Of a stretch of DNA of 12,245 nucleotides, positions 6,137 through 12,245 are shown piece after piece. How positions within the stretch are numbered: position 1 is the first letter of the stretch; each line of letters begins with the position of its first letter. The position numbers and the translations under genes were made by a program. Location of the stretch: contig JAUJMI010000061.1 in the NCBI GenBank assembly GCA_030446945.1, forward strand, positions 1 through 12,245, written 5' to 3'. Below the pieces are notes generated by a model that did no database searches, had not been told where the DNA came from, and saw nothing but the letters and a program-made list of their open reading frames with translations. The stretch is from Longimicrobium sp. (GTDB lineage: Bacteria; Gemmatimonadota; Gemmatimonadetes; Longimicrobiales; Longimicrobiaceae).

Positions 6137-6997
6137 ATGCCGGGAAGCGGTGCCGGATGGACCGACGGCGAGGCGCAGGTGGGCGACGTCCGGCTGCACT
6201 GGATCGAGGCCGGCACCGGCGCGCCCGTGGTTCTGCTGCACGGTTTCCCGGAGTTCGGCTACGCGTGGCGCCACCAGCTTCCCGCGCTGGCTGCGGCGGG
6301 ATTCCGCGCCGTCGCGCCGGACATGCGCGGCTACAACCTTTCGGACAAGCCCGCCGGCTACCGCAACTACACCGTGCAGCAGCTGGCGGCGGACGTCGTC
6401 GGGCTGGTGCGGGCGCTGGGGGCCCAGCGCGTGCACCTGGTGGGGCACGACTGGGGGGGCGTCGTGGCCTGGCACGTGGCGATGCACCACCCGGAGGTGG
6501 TCGACCGGCTGGTGGTCATCAACGCGCCGCACCCGGGCGTCTTCCGCCGCGAGATCCGCAAGCCGGACCAGTTCCTCCGCTCGTGGTACGTGTACTTCTT
6601 CCAGCTCCCGCGGATGCCGGAGTGGGCGATCCGGCGCAACGACTTCGCGCTGCTGGAGCGCATCTTCCGCTACGACCCGGTGCGTCCCGGCGCCTTCACC
6701 GACGCGGACGTCCGCCGCTACAAGGAGGCCGCCGCCCGCCCGGGCGCCCTCACGGCGATGCTCAGCTACTACCGCGCCCTGCGCATCCCGCGGCCCGATC
6801 CGCAGCCGGTGCGCGCCCCCACGCTGCTCATCTGGGGGCTCCGCGACCAGGCGCTCTCGGAGCGCAACACGCACGGGCTGGAGGAGTGGGTCCCCGACCT
6901 GCGCATCGAGCGCATACCCGATTCCAGCCACTGGGTGATGTCGGACGCGCCCGAGCGGACCAACGAGCTGCTCGCCGGTTTCCTTCGCTCCACCTGA
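6137..6997 (+). CDS. Alpha/beta-fold hydrolase, epoxide hydrolase type
   Basis: This 286-residue protein has the complete set of epoxide-hydrolase landmarks. HGFPE (35-39) forms the oxyanion region. The nucleophile elbow GHDWGG (103-108) gives Asp105 as nucleophile. WGLRDQAL (233-240) supplies the charge-relay Asp237, and SSHWVM (263-268) supplies His265. The cap domain shows WYVYFFQLP (150-158) and SYYRAL (210-215), which carry the tyrosines that in epoxide hydrolases polarise the epoxide oxygen. An aspartate rather than serine nucleophile, plus cap tyrosines, favours hydrolysis of epoxides to diols; haloalkane or fluoroacetate dehalogenases are the nearest alternatives. No signal peptide is seen, so it is cytoplasmic. 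ATG 6137 is supported by GGGAG (6123-6127) and AGGAG (6128-6132). The open frame continues upstream to 5930, but that part contains the hairpins and looks non-coding. Confidence 0.93.
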   Translation: MPGSGAGWTDGEAQVGDVRLHWIEAGTGAPVVLLHGFPEFGYAWRHQLPALAAAGFRAVAPDMRGYNLSDKPAGYRNYTVQQLAADVVGLVRALGAQRVHLVGHDWGGVVAWHVAMHHPEVVDRLVVINAPHPGVFRREIRKPDQFLRSWYVYFFQLPRMPEWAIRRNDFALLERIFRYDPVRPGAFTDADVRRYKEAAARPGALTAMLSYYRALRIPRPDPQPVRAPTLLIWGLRDQALSERNTHGLEEWVPDLRIERIPDSSHWVMSDAPERTNELLAGFLRST

Positions 6998-7022
6998 GCC
7001 ACTCTCCTCGGCAGGATATACG

Positions 7023-7415
7023 ATGGACCCACAGATGGACCCCCGCGCGATGACGATGGCGGTGTCGCGCGCGCTCTTCGACCAGAGCGAGCGCTTTCGC
7101 GCGGCCGTGGAACACGAGCTGGCTCCCGGCCAGGGACGCCGCGCGCGCGAGGCCAACATGAGGCGCATCTCCGCCCTGCTGGGGCGCGCCTGCAACGTCG
7201 GGATGGCGCGCCTCTCCGGCAGCGTGAGCGTGGAGGCGCGCGCGGAGGCGGAGATGGAGACGGTGCGCGGCGAGCTGCGCGCCGACCCCGCCCTGCGCGC
7301 CGCGATGCGAACTCACCTCCCGCTGCTGGAGGCGGTCCCCAAGCCGGGGGCCCCGCGCCTCGCCCGCCTCACGCGCGACGTCCTCACCTCGGCCCTGCGC
7401 GACCTCGACGACTGA
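7023..7415 (+). CDS. Hypothetical protein, 130 residues
   Basis: No family recognised. The protein is predicted helical and rich in Ala and Arg, with MAVSRALFDQSERFRAAVEHELAPGQGRR near the N-terminus in two segments and EARAEAEMETVRGELRADP (71-89) likely forming a charged helix. It has no signal peptide or membrane segment and no cofactor motif. ATG 7023 is preceded by AGGA at 7013-7016; an in-frame ATG four codons on is possible. The gene lies 25 bases after the hydrolase stop in the same direction and is likely in its operon. It converges on the AI-2E transporter gene, with 39 bases between the two ends. GC-rich codon bias in the third position fits real coding use. Confidence 0.6.
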   Translation: MDPQMDPRAMTMAVSRALFDQSERFRAAVEHELAPGQGRRAREANMRRISALLGRACNVGMARLSGSVSVEARAEAEMETVRGELRADPALRAAMRTHLPLLEAVPKPGAPRLARLTRDVLTSALRDLDD

Positions 7416-7454
7416 GCGCCGCGCGGCCTCCAGAAGACTGAGCCCTGCTTTTTA

Positions 7455-8690
7455 TCAGCGCAGGAGCGCGCGCCGCTCCCCTTCGTCGCGCCCGCCCAGG
7501 AACTCGCCGAAGGCGGCCAGCGCCTCCACGTGGTCGCACAGGATCTTGAGCGCCGCCAGGATGGGGACGGCCAGGAACGCGCCCGGGATGCCCCACACCG
7601 AGTACCAGAACGCCAGCCCCACGAAGATCGCCACCGGGTTCAGCGCCAGGCGCTGGCCGAGCAGCATGGGGGTCACCAGGTTGCCCTGGATCAGGTTGAT
7701 CGCCAGGTAGAAGGCGGGCACCAGCAGCGCCTGGCCCGTGCTGTCGAAGGTGGTGATCGCGGCGATCCCCAGGATCACCGCCATCACCGCGGGGCCCAGG
7801 TAGGGGATGAACTCGAAGAGAACCACGAGCGCCCCCCACAGTGCCGGGTTTGGCATACCCAGGAGGTACATCGCGATCCCCACCACGACTCCCTCGGTAA
7901 CGTTGACCGCCGCCGTCGTCAGCAGGTAGGTGGAGATGGACGACTCGGTGGCGCGCGCGATCTCCACCGCCTTGCGCTTGTCGCCCTGCGAGGGCAGCAC
8001 CTTGACCAGCTTCTGCAGGAAGAGGTCGCCCGCCGCCAGCAGGAAGTAGAGGAGGATGACGACCTGCACCGCCCCGGTGAGGAAGCGCTGGGTAGTGCCG
8101 AAGAGGCGTGACAGGAGGCTGGGACCGCGCACCACCACCTCGCGCGGCGCGGTCGAGGCCGCTCCGGTGCCGACGCCGCTGGTGGCGCTCTCCATCTGCT
8201 CCGCGGTGCGGCTGAAGCGCTCCATCGGCTTGAGCAGCTCCCCCATCTTGCCGCGGGCCGACGCCAGCGTCTGCGGCGCGGAGGCGGCCCAGCTCTGCAC
8301 GGGGCCCGAGAGGTGATACGCCCCGAGGGTCAGCGTCCCTAAGAGGGTGAGGATGACGATTCCCGCGCCCAGCGGCGGGCGCACGTGCATCCTCGCCAGC
8401 GCCCTCACCACGGGGCTGAAGAGGAAGCTGAGGAGGAGCGCGAAGGTGATGGGAAGGAGCAGCTCGTGCGCGAAGTGGAGCGTGTACACCACCGCCAGCA
8501 CCGCCAGGATGGTGATGGCGAACGGCGTTGTGCGCCGGCTGGCGATGGCGTCGCCGGTGCGCGTGAGGTCCGGCTGCGCGGCGCCCTCTTCCGCGGGCTG
8601 TGCCTGCGCGTGCGGATCCACGTCGGGCGTGAGGATCGAGTCCTCGTCGGGCGTGGGGATCGAGTCCTCGTCGGACGCTGTCTCGTTCAT
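7455..8690 (-). CDS. AI-2E family transporter (YhhQ/TqsA-like permease)
   Basis: This 411-residue membrane protein has the length and layout of the AI-2E transporter family (PF01594). There is an N-terminal pair of membrane helices (about 57-74 and 76-92) and a third at 108-126. A soluble central segment (about 127-200) is followed by a cluster of helices from 203 to 382. The family-typical FEFIPYLGP segment is at 292-300, and NLIQGNLVTPMLLGQ lies at 332-345. Family members have been linked to autoinducer-2 export and, more often, to Na+/H+ antiport, so the substrate here is open. The first 55 residues are acidic and low in complexity and include an 8-residue duplication. The start lies 33 bases after the Phd-like gene stop on the same strand, so the two genes are probably co-transcribed. 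No strong Shine-Dalgarno is visible. Confidence 0.93.
   Translation of the reverse strand: MNETASDEDSIPTPDEDSILTPDVDPHAQAQPAEEGAAQPDLTRTGDAIASRRTTPFAITILAVLAVVYTLHFAHELLLPITFALLLSFLFSPVVRALARMHVRPPLGAGIVILTLLGTLTLGAYHLSGPVQSWAASAPQTLASARGKMGELLKPMERFSRTAEQMESATSGVGTGAASTAPREVVVRGPSLLSRLFGTTQRFLTGAVQVVILLYFLLAAGDLFLQKLVKVLPSQGDKRKAVEIARATESSISTYLLTTAAVNVTEGVVVGIAMYLLGMPNPALWGALVVLFEFIPYLGPAVMAVILGIAAITTFDSTGQALLVPAFYLAINLIQGNLVTPMLLGQRLALNPVAIFVGLAFWYSVWGIPGAFLAVPILAALKILCDHVEALAAFGEFLGGRDEGERRALLR
8622..8669 (-). repeat. 24-base tandem duplication inside the transporter gene
   Basis: Two 24-base units (8622-8645 and 8646-8669) differ at one base. They encode the consecutive near-identical octapeptides of the transporter N-terminus, SIPTPDED and SILTPDVD. 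The unit length is a multiple of three, so the frame is kept. Confidence 0.9.
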
Positions 8691-8723
8691 CGCCGTCCCG
8701 GTGTGAAGTGGTGCCGCCTCCCT

Positions 8724-8858
8724 CTACTTCCCCTGCACCGGTGCCAGACGCACGGCGGTTCCGTTCCGGTGCGCGATGACCACGTCACCCCCATCGGCCG
8801 CCTCTTCGATCAGCTCCGCCAATCGAGTCTGGGCGTCCTCGATCCTGACCTTGTGCAT
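8724..8858 (-). CDS. Minimal Phd/YefM-like antitoxin, orphan
   Basis: This small gene runs from ATG at 8858-8856 to TAG at 8726-8724 and encodes 44 residues. It starts MHKVRIEDAQTRLAELIEEA and continues ADGGDVVIAHRNGTAVRLAP. The pattern matches the N-terminal core of the Phd/YefM antitoxin fold: a beta strand, then E-A-Q/K-x-x-L-x-x-L-I, then G-x-x-V-V-I-x-x-x-x-x-x-V-x-L-x-P. In known systems this core dimerises and binds the operator, and a following C-terminal tail of about 30-40 residues neutralises the toxin. Here the protein stops right after the core. No PIN, Doc or RelE toxin gene follows; the next gene is the AI-2E transporter. GAGG lies four bases before the ATG. It could be a stand-alone repressor, a decayed antitoxin, or an antitoxin acting on a toxin elsewhere. 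Confidence 0.78.
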   Translation of the reverse strand: MHKVRIEDAQTRLAELIEEAADGGDVVIAHRNGTAVRLAPVQGK

Positions 8859-8930
8859 GTAGCCTCGCTTCGATGCGGTCCGCCCCGCCAGAGCGGCGAT
8901 TCCCGGCCGTGTGCTGCAAGGAGCTAACCA

Positions 8931-8969
8931 GAAAGCGGAGCGCCCGGCGAGTGCCGGACGCCCCGCTCC
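8931..8969 (-). terminator. Terminator-like hairpin after the M28 peptidase gene
   Basis: An imperfect GC-rich hairpin lies 17 bases past the peptidase stop codon. The inner stem is CCGGC (8944-8948) with GCCGG (8953-8957) around a 4-base loop, and the outer arms GGAGCG (8937-8942) and CGCTCC (8964-8969) are complementary. On the minus strand it is followed by CTTTC, only a short T-run. It separates the peptidase gene from the Phd-like gene. Confidence 0.5.
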
Positions 8970-8985
8970 CGAATCGGCCGACGGA

Positions 8986-11265
8986 TCACCGGCGGTCGTC
9001 GCCGGTCAGGATGTCGCGGGCGTTGAGGAGCGCGTCGGTGGCGCCCAGGAAGCGGGTGGCCAGGTCCGCGAGCTCCTGCTCGGCCAGGCGGCGGTCGTCG
9101 GCGCGCACCGCTTCCTGCACGGAGGGGAAGACCATGTTCGCGTAGCCGTTGTTCTCGTCCGCCGCGTAGATCAGCGAGCGGAACCACGGGCGCGACCTCA
9201 GGCCGCGGCTGCGCGTGAGGGCCCGCTCCACCCGGCGCAGCGACGCGTTGGCGCGGGTGAGGGTGCGGCGGTCCGGCACGCGCGCGGCCAGCACCTCGTC
9301 GCGGGCGCGCGCCAGCCCGACGGCGGCGCGCTCCATCCGGTCGATGGCGCCGCGCAGCGCGTCCGTGTTCAGCGCCGAGTAGCCGCGCGCACGGAACGAG
9401 CTGTCCAGCGCCGGCAAGTAGCGGCGCATGGTGCGGGCGAACTCCACGTAGTCGAACGGGAGGACATCCGCGTTCGCCATCCGCATCACCATCGCCGCGC
9501 CCACCTGCGCGGCGGCGGCGTGGCGCCGGAAGTCGGGGTCGCCGTAGCGCGACATCCAGTTGAACGAGTCGTACTGGGAGTGGTAGACCCCGTACCGCCC
9601 GCTGAATCCCCAGTCCGCGTGGGGGATGCCCAGGTGGTTGTAGAAGCCCGCGAAGTCCGATCCGCCGCCGGGATCGCCCATCGCGGGCTCCAGCGAGTCC
9701 GCCGCCAGCCCGGCGGTGCGCCGCCACACCTGGTAGATGCTCCCGTTGCCGGACGGGTCGGGCACCGTCCGCGCCACGTCGCGCACCAGCTCGCGCAGTG
9801 ATGGCGAGGCGCTCCCGCCGAAGTTGGGGCCGGTCGCGGAGACGTCGATGTTGAAGTAGGCCGCGGCGCCCCGCACCAGCCGCGCGGAGTCTTCCTCCAC
9901 GAATTCGGTGGAGCCGATCAGCCCCCACTCCTCCGCGTCCCAGGTGGCGAAGACGACGGTGCGCCGCGGGCGGTTGCCGGCGCGCACCTGCTCGGCCACC
10001 GCGCGCGCCGCCTCCAGCACCGAGGCGGTGCCGCTCACGTTGTCGGCCGCGCCGGGGCCCCAGCTGTCACGGTGCGCGCCCACCAGCACCAGCTCGTCCG
10101 GGAACTCGCTTCCGCGGATCGTGCCCAGCGTGTTCCAGATCTGCTTGTACGCCGCGGGGGTGCGCGCGTCCGTCTCCACCGCCACGCGCGCCACCACCGG
10201 GCCGGCGCCGATGCGGTAGCGGAAGGGAAGGCCGCCCTGCCACCCCGCGGGAACCTCGCGCCCGCCCAGGCCGCGCAGCAGTTCCGCGGCGTTGTCGTAG
10301 CCGATCGCCACCACCGGGATGCTGGGGATCGACATCACCATCGGCGCCGCGCGCGCGGTGTCGCGGTGGTCGGGACGCATCCGGCCGTCGCGCCCGCGCA
10401 CCATGCGGCCGGTGCGCGCGGTGTCGCGCCGCGGGATGCCCATGACGGGCGGCGTGCGCCGCACTCCGCGCACCGAGGGGCGGTTGGGGGTGGTGGGGTC
10501 GCCGTTGCCGTTGAAGACGCTGCCGCGCTGGATACTGGTTCCGGGCCGTGTCGGCCCGTTCGGGTACGGCTGGCCGGTGCCGGGCCCGTCCTGCTCCGGG
10601 TCGCTGTACAGGATCAGGGCGATGGCGCCGTTCCGCTCCGCCTCGCGCGCCTTGATCCCGCGGAAGGAACGCCCGTAGCGCGCCACCGCGATCTTGCCGC
10701 GCACGGAGATGCCGAGCGAATCCAGACGCGCGTAGTCCTCGATCAGCCCGAAGTTGACGTAGACGAGCTCGCCCTGCACGTCGCCCGCGGCGCTGTAGCC
10801 GTTGGCGGCGGGGTACTGCCACGCGGTGGAGGTGGCGTCGCCCGGCACCGGCGGCTCGGCCGTGGGCAGCTCGCGCGGCTGCGGAGACACGCGCCACACG
10901 CGCGCCGAGGTGGCGTGGGGGAGGAAGACGTTGTACGTCCTCACCTCCGTCTCCAGCCCCATGGCGCGCATCTGCTGGATCACGTAGTCGCGGGTACGCG
11001 CCTGCGCCGGCGTGCCCGCCACGTGCGGCTCCGCGGAGAGGATGCGCGAGTGCGCGCGCGCCCTGTCCGGCTGGGGCACGCGGATGGCGGCGGCCTCGGC
11101 GGCGCGCTCGCGTTGGGCGGCGGCGGGCGAGTACCCCGTTAGGGCGGGCTGCTGCGCTTGCAGCAGCGTCGCGGATGCGAGCACCGCGACGGGAACGAAG
11201 CGGACGAGCACGGGCATCCTGGGTGGAGTGGTCGCGGGACGTTTCGACAGGCTGCGGAACAGCAT
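8986..11265 (-). CDS. Secreted M28B metallopeptidase, glutamate carboxypeptidase II-like
   Basis: This 759-residue protein matches the PSMA/transferrin-receptor-like branch of the M28 peptidases. From the N-terminus it has a signal peptide (VLVRFVPVAVLASATLLQAQ, about 19-38), a protease-associated domain with FRGIKAREAERNGAIALILY (201-220), the zinc-peptidase domain, and a C-terminal helical dimerisation-like domain (about 610-755). The two-zinc site is complete: His398 in GAHRDSW, bridging Asp408 in GAADN, catalytic Glu445 and ligand Glu446 in DAEEWG, Asp474 in NIDVS, and His562 in YHSQYDS. It should cleave C-terminal residues from peptides outside the cytoplasm. Residues 262-312 are an Arg-rich insertion. 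ATG 11265 is the longest start; ATG 11217 gives a more compact signal peptide and may be the real one. Neither has a clear Shine-Dalgarno. Confidence 0.93.
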   Translation of the reverse strand: MLFRSLSKRPATTPPRMPVLVRFVPVAVLASATLLQAQQPALTGYSPAAAQRERAAEAAAIRVPQPDRARAHSRILSAEPHVAGTPAQARTRDYVIQQMRAMGLETEVRTYNVFLPHATSARVWRVSPQPRELPTAEPPVPGDATSTAWQYPAANGYSAAGDVQGELVYVNFGLIEDYARLDSLGISVRGKIAVARYGRSFRGIKAREAERNGAIALILYSDPEQDGPGTGQPYPNGPTRPGTSIQRGSVFNGNGDPTTPNRPSVRGVRRTPPVMGIPRRDTARTGRMVRGRDGRMRPDHRDTARAAPMVMSIPSIPVVAIGYDNAAELLRGLGGREVPAGWQGGLPFRYRIGAGPVVARVAVETDARTPAAYKQIWNTLGTIRGSEFPDELVLVGAHRDSWGPGAADNVSGTASVLEAARAVAEQVRAGNRPRRTVVFATWDAEEWGLIGSTEFVEEDSARLVRGAAAYFNIDVSATGPNFGGSASPSLRELVRDVARTVPDPSGNGSIYQVWRRTAGLAADSLEPAMGDPGGGSDFAGFYNHLGIPHADWGFSGRYGVYHSQYDSFNWMSRYGDPDFRRHAAAAQVGAAMVMRMANADVLPFDYVEFARTMRRYLPALDSSFRARGYSALNTDALRGAIDRMERAAVGLARARDEVLAARVPDRRTLTRANASLRRVERALTRSRGLRSRPWFRSLIYAADENNGYANMVFPSVQEAVRADDRRLAEQELADLATRFLGATDALLNARDILTGDDRR

Positions 11266-11340
11266 AGCGCGGGGCGCGTGTTCGTGCTATCCCGGGGGTT
11301 CCGTTTTGCAGACACGCCCGGACGATTGTCAGCAACCTGC

Positions 11341-11369
11341 TTGACATCCGCCGCCGCTAGGGCGATGAA
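11341..11369 (+). promoter_or_regulatory. Weak candidate promoter for the ATPase fragment
   Basis: A perfect -35 hexamer TTGACA lies at 11341-11346. At the usual 17-base spacing the -10 position reads GATGAA (11364-11369), only 3 of 6 matches to consensus. It sits in the divergent region between the M28 peptidase and the ATPase fragment and points at the latter. Confidence 0.3.
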
Positions 11370-11411
11370 TCTGTCAGAGGCCAAACTTTTCCCGTGAGAC
11401 GTGTCGCCCCG

Positions 11412-11798
11412 ATGATCTCATCGATCAGCTTCAAGAATTTCAAGGCACTGGGGGATACTCGCCTCGAACTCGGGCGGTACAACCTCATCGTCGGCCCGAA
11501 CGGTAGTGGGAAGAGCACGCTGCTCGCGGGGCTGCAACTAATCTCGGAGCAGCGCCGGTTCCACTTGCGCGAACTTCTGACTGTTGGAAAGGAGACTGGA
11601 CCAGCTGCCACGGAAATAGTGATCCAGTGGAGGGATGCGGCCATTCCCCGCGGCGTCGAGATAAGGTGGGTGGTGAGAGATTCAGTAGTCATCTCGTTAC
11701 CCAAGTTCCCAGATGCCGAGGTGGAAGGCGCCGTCTCTGAGCCTCGGTTATTCACCACGGCGGCAGCATTGCCCAAGGGTCGATTGAGCAGTGCGTAG
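11412..11798 (+). pseudogene. Truncated AAA15/OLD-like ATPase, N-terminal fragment
   Basis: The frame encodes 128 residues beginning MISSISFKNFKALGDTRLEL, then YNLIVGPNGSGKSTLLAGL. This is the typical opening of SMC/RecF-like AAA15 or OLD-family ATPases: a short strand, F-x-x-F-K-x-L, then a Walker A motif GPNGSGKST at about residues 28-36. Such proteins are normally about 350-450 residues long and also carry a signature motif, Walker B and often a TOPRIM or effector part. All of these are absent here, and the frame ends at a TAG at 11796-11798 with no continuation that I can see in the other two plus frames. Family members occur in anti-phage systems and mobile regions. I chose ATG 11412; GTG 11394 adds six residues. 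GC in four 60-base blocks I counted is about 55-65%, lower than its neighbours, suggesting transfer. Confidence 0.75.
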
Positions 11799-11898
11799 CT
11801 GGCTTTCGGGTGCCATGACCGCGTCTTGGGAGCGCAGTGCCCCTACCCCAGCTTTGCGCAGGGGGCCGCACGTCCCGAGTTCCCCGCCCGAAAGGGTG
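11799..11898. other. Junction between ATPase fragment and transposase; possible IS end
   Basis: These 100 bases hold no gene. The IS terminus should lie here, since the transposase ends at 11899. A sequence starting CCTACCCCAGCTTTGCGCA at 11841 has the look of an IS1380-type terminal repeat, but the opposite end is outside the window, so the repeat cannot be confirmed. Confidence 0.3.
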
Positions 11899-12245
11899 CT
11901 ACGCTGGGATGGGCAGGGCCCGGACTGCCGGCGAGCCGCGGGCCGGATAGTGCTGGTTCAGCCTCCGCATGAAGCGGCGCCAGAGCGCCGTGCGTGCGGC
12001 GTCGATCACGAAACGGATGCGGTGCCCGCCCAGCACGGCGCGGCCGGTGACCTTCAGCGCGAGCTGGCGGAAACGCTCGCGGCTCATGCGCCCACCTTCC
12101 TCGCGTTCCAGCAGTTCGGCCCCTGCGTGCAGCAGGTTGGCGGCGATGAGCTCCAGCAGCAGGCGCGCCTCGTTGGCGGCAAAGCTGTCCGGCTCCTCGT
12201 ACTCTCAGCAGGAGGAAGTGGTTGACGAAGAGCTCGCCCTGCTCG
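11899..12245 (-). pseudogene. DDE transposase C-terminus, probably IS1380-like, frameshifted
   Basis: On the minus strand, entering from the right window edge, the frame reads EQGELFVNHFLLL. It must then shift by one base to continue EYEEPDSFAANEARLLLELI, then AANLLHAGAELLEREEG, MSRERFRQLALKVTGRAVLG and HRIRFVIDAARTALWRRFM, ending at a stop near 11899. The segment F-A-A-N-E-A-R-L-L-L-x-L-x-A-x-N-L-L-H resembles the helical region that follows the last catalytic Glu in IS1380-type (DDE_Tnp_1 class) transposases. I assign that family with moderate confidence; other IS4-class transposases are possible. Removing T12205 on the plus strand restores one continuous frame, so the copy appears inactivated by a single-base insertion. 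The rest of the gene lies outside the window. Confidence 0.65.

Noticed and set aside
5351..7195. A 614-codon minus-strand frame opposite the hydrolase region
   Set aside because: Antisense shadow of the epoxide hydrolase and its neighbours, with low-complexity composition and no domain signature.
7416..7454. Possible terminator with TTTTTA between the convergent genes
   Set aside because: The T-run is present, but I could not find a convincing stem directly before it on either strand.
8735..8744. Palindrome GCACCGGTGC inside the Phd-like gene as an operator
   Set aside because: It lies within codons for the conserved L-A-P-V end, not upstream of the gene, and a 10-base palindrome is common at this GC content.
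10072..11142. A 356-codon plus-strand frame opposite the M28 peptidase
   Set aside because: The minus strand has a complete peptidase with all zinc ligands; the plus frame is His/Ala/Arg-rich shadow sequence.
11148..11167. Perfect 8-pair hairpin GCTGCTGC/GCAGCAGC inside the M28 gene start
   Set aside because: It encodes the LLQAQQ end of the signal peptide; Leu and Gln codons give this symmetry by chance.
11791..12225. A 144-codon plus-strand frame across the IS region
   Set aside because: It is antisense to a recognisable transposase C-terminus and has no motif.

Overview
The window is GC-rich (my 60-base spot counts run from about 55% in one atypical gene to about 80% inside the first large gene). 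It reads as an ordinary bacterial chromosome segment with a decayed mobile-element edge. The gene content suggests a Gemmatimonadota (Longimicrobium-like) or a related GC-rich soil bacterium: an EF-G paralogue, a DUF1572/DinB-like protein, a PSMA-type M28 peptidase, a lipoprotein with a Gemmatimonadota-like pseudopilin head, and G-rich heptad repeats. This taxon call is inference; no rRNA or tRNA is present to anchor it.

Left part (1-5872). The first 64 bases hold the start of a minus-strand NUDIX hydrolase that leaves the window. A divergent intergenic region follows, with two oppositely oriented 7-base repeat arrays, a sigma70-like promoter between them, and two small hairpins, the second of which pairs with the Shine-Dalgarno of the next gene. 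A plus-strand run then reads: EF-G-like GTPase (341-2449), tandem-domain GNAT (2456-3223), single-domain GNAT (3267-3764), DUF1572/DinB-like protein (3818-4363), small lipoprotein (4480-4944), and two small uncharacterised proteins (5086-5538, 5591-5872). A strong hairpin followed by a T-rich stretch (5953-5993) probably ends this run.

Middle part (6137-8858). An epoxide-hydrolase-type alpha/beta hydrolase and a small hypothetical protein lie on the plus strand. They converge on a minus-strand AI-2E family transporter. Directly upstream of the transporter, on the same strand, is a 44-residue Phd/YefM-like antitoxin that is easily missed because of its size and has no visible toxin partner.

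Right part (8859-12245). A large secreted M28B (glutamate carboxypeptidase II-like) metallopeptidase lies on the minus strand, with a terminator-like hairpin after it. Diverging from it is a lower-GC, truncated AAA15/OLD-like ATPase fragment. The window ends in the C-terminal part of a minus-strand DDE transposase, probably IS1380-like, whose reading frame is broken by one extra base. This end looks like a site of acquisition and decay.

I see no CRISPR array, rRNA, tRNA, prophage or recognisable multi-gene defence system. The most notable items are the inverted heptad arrays around a promoter, the orphan minimal antitoxin, the EF-G paralogue with a non-canonical G4 motif, and the ATPase/IS debris.
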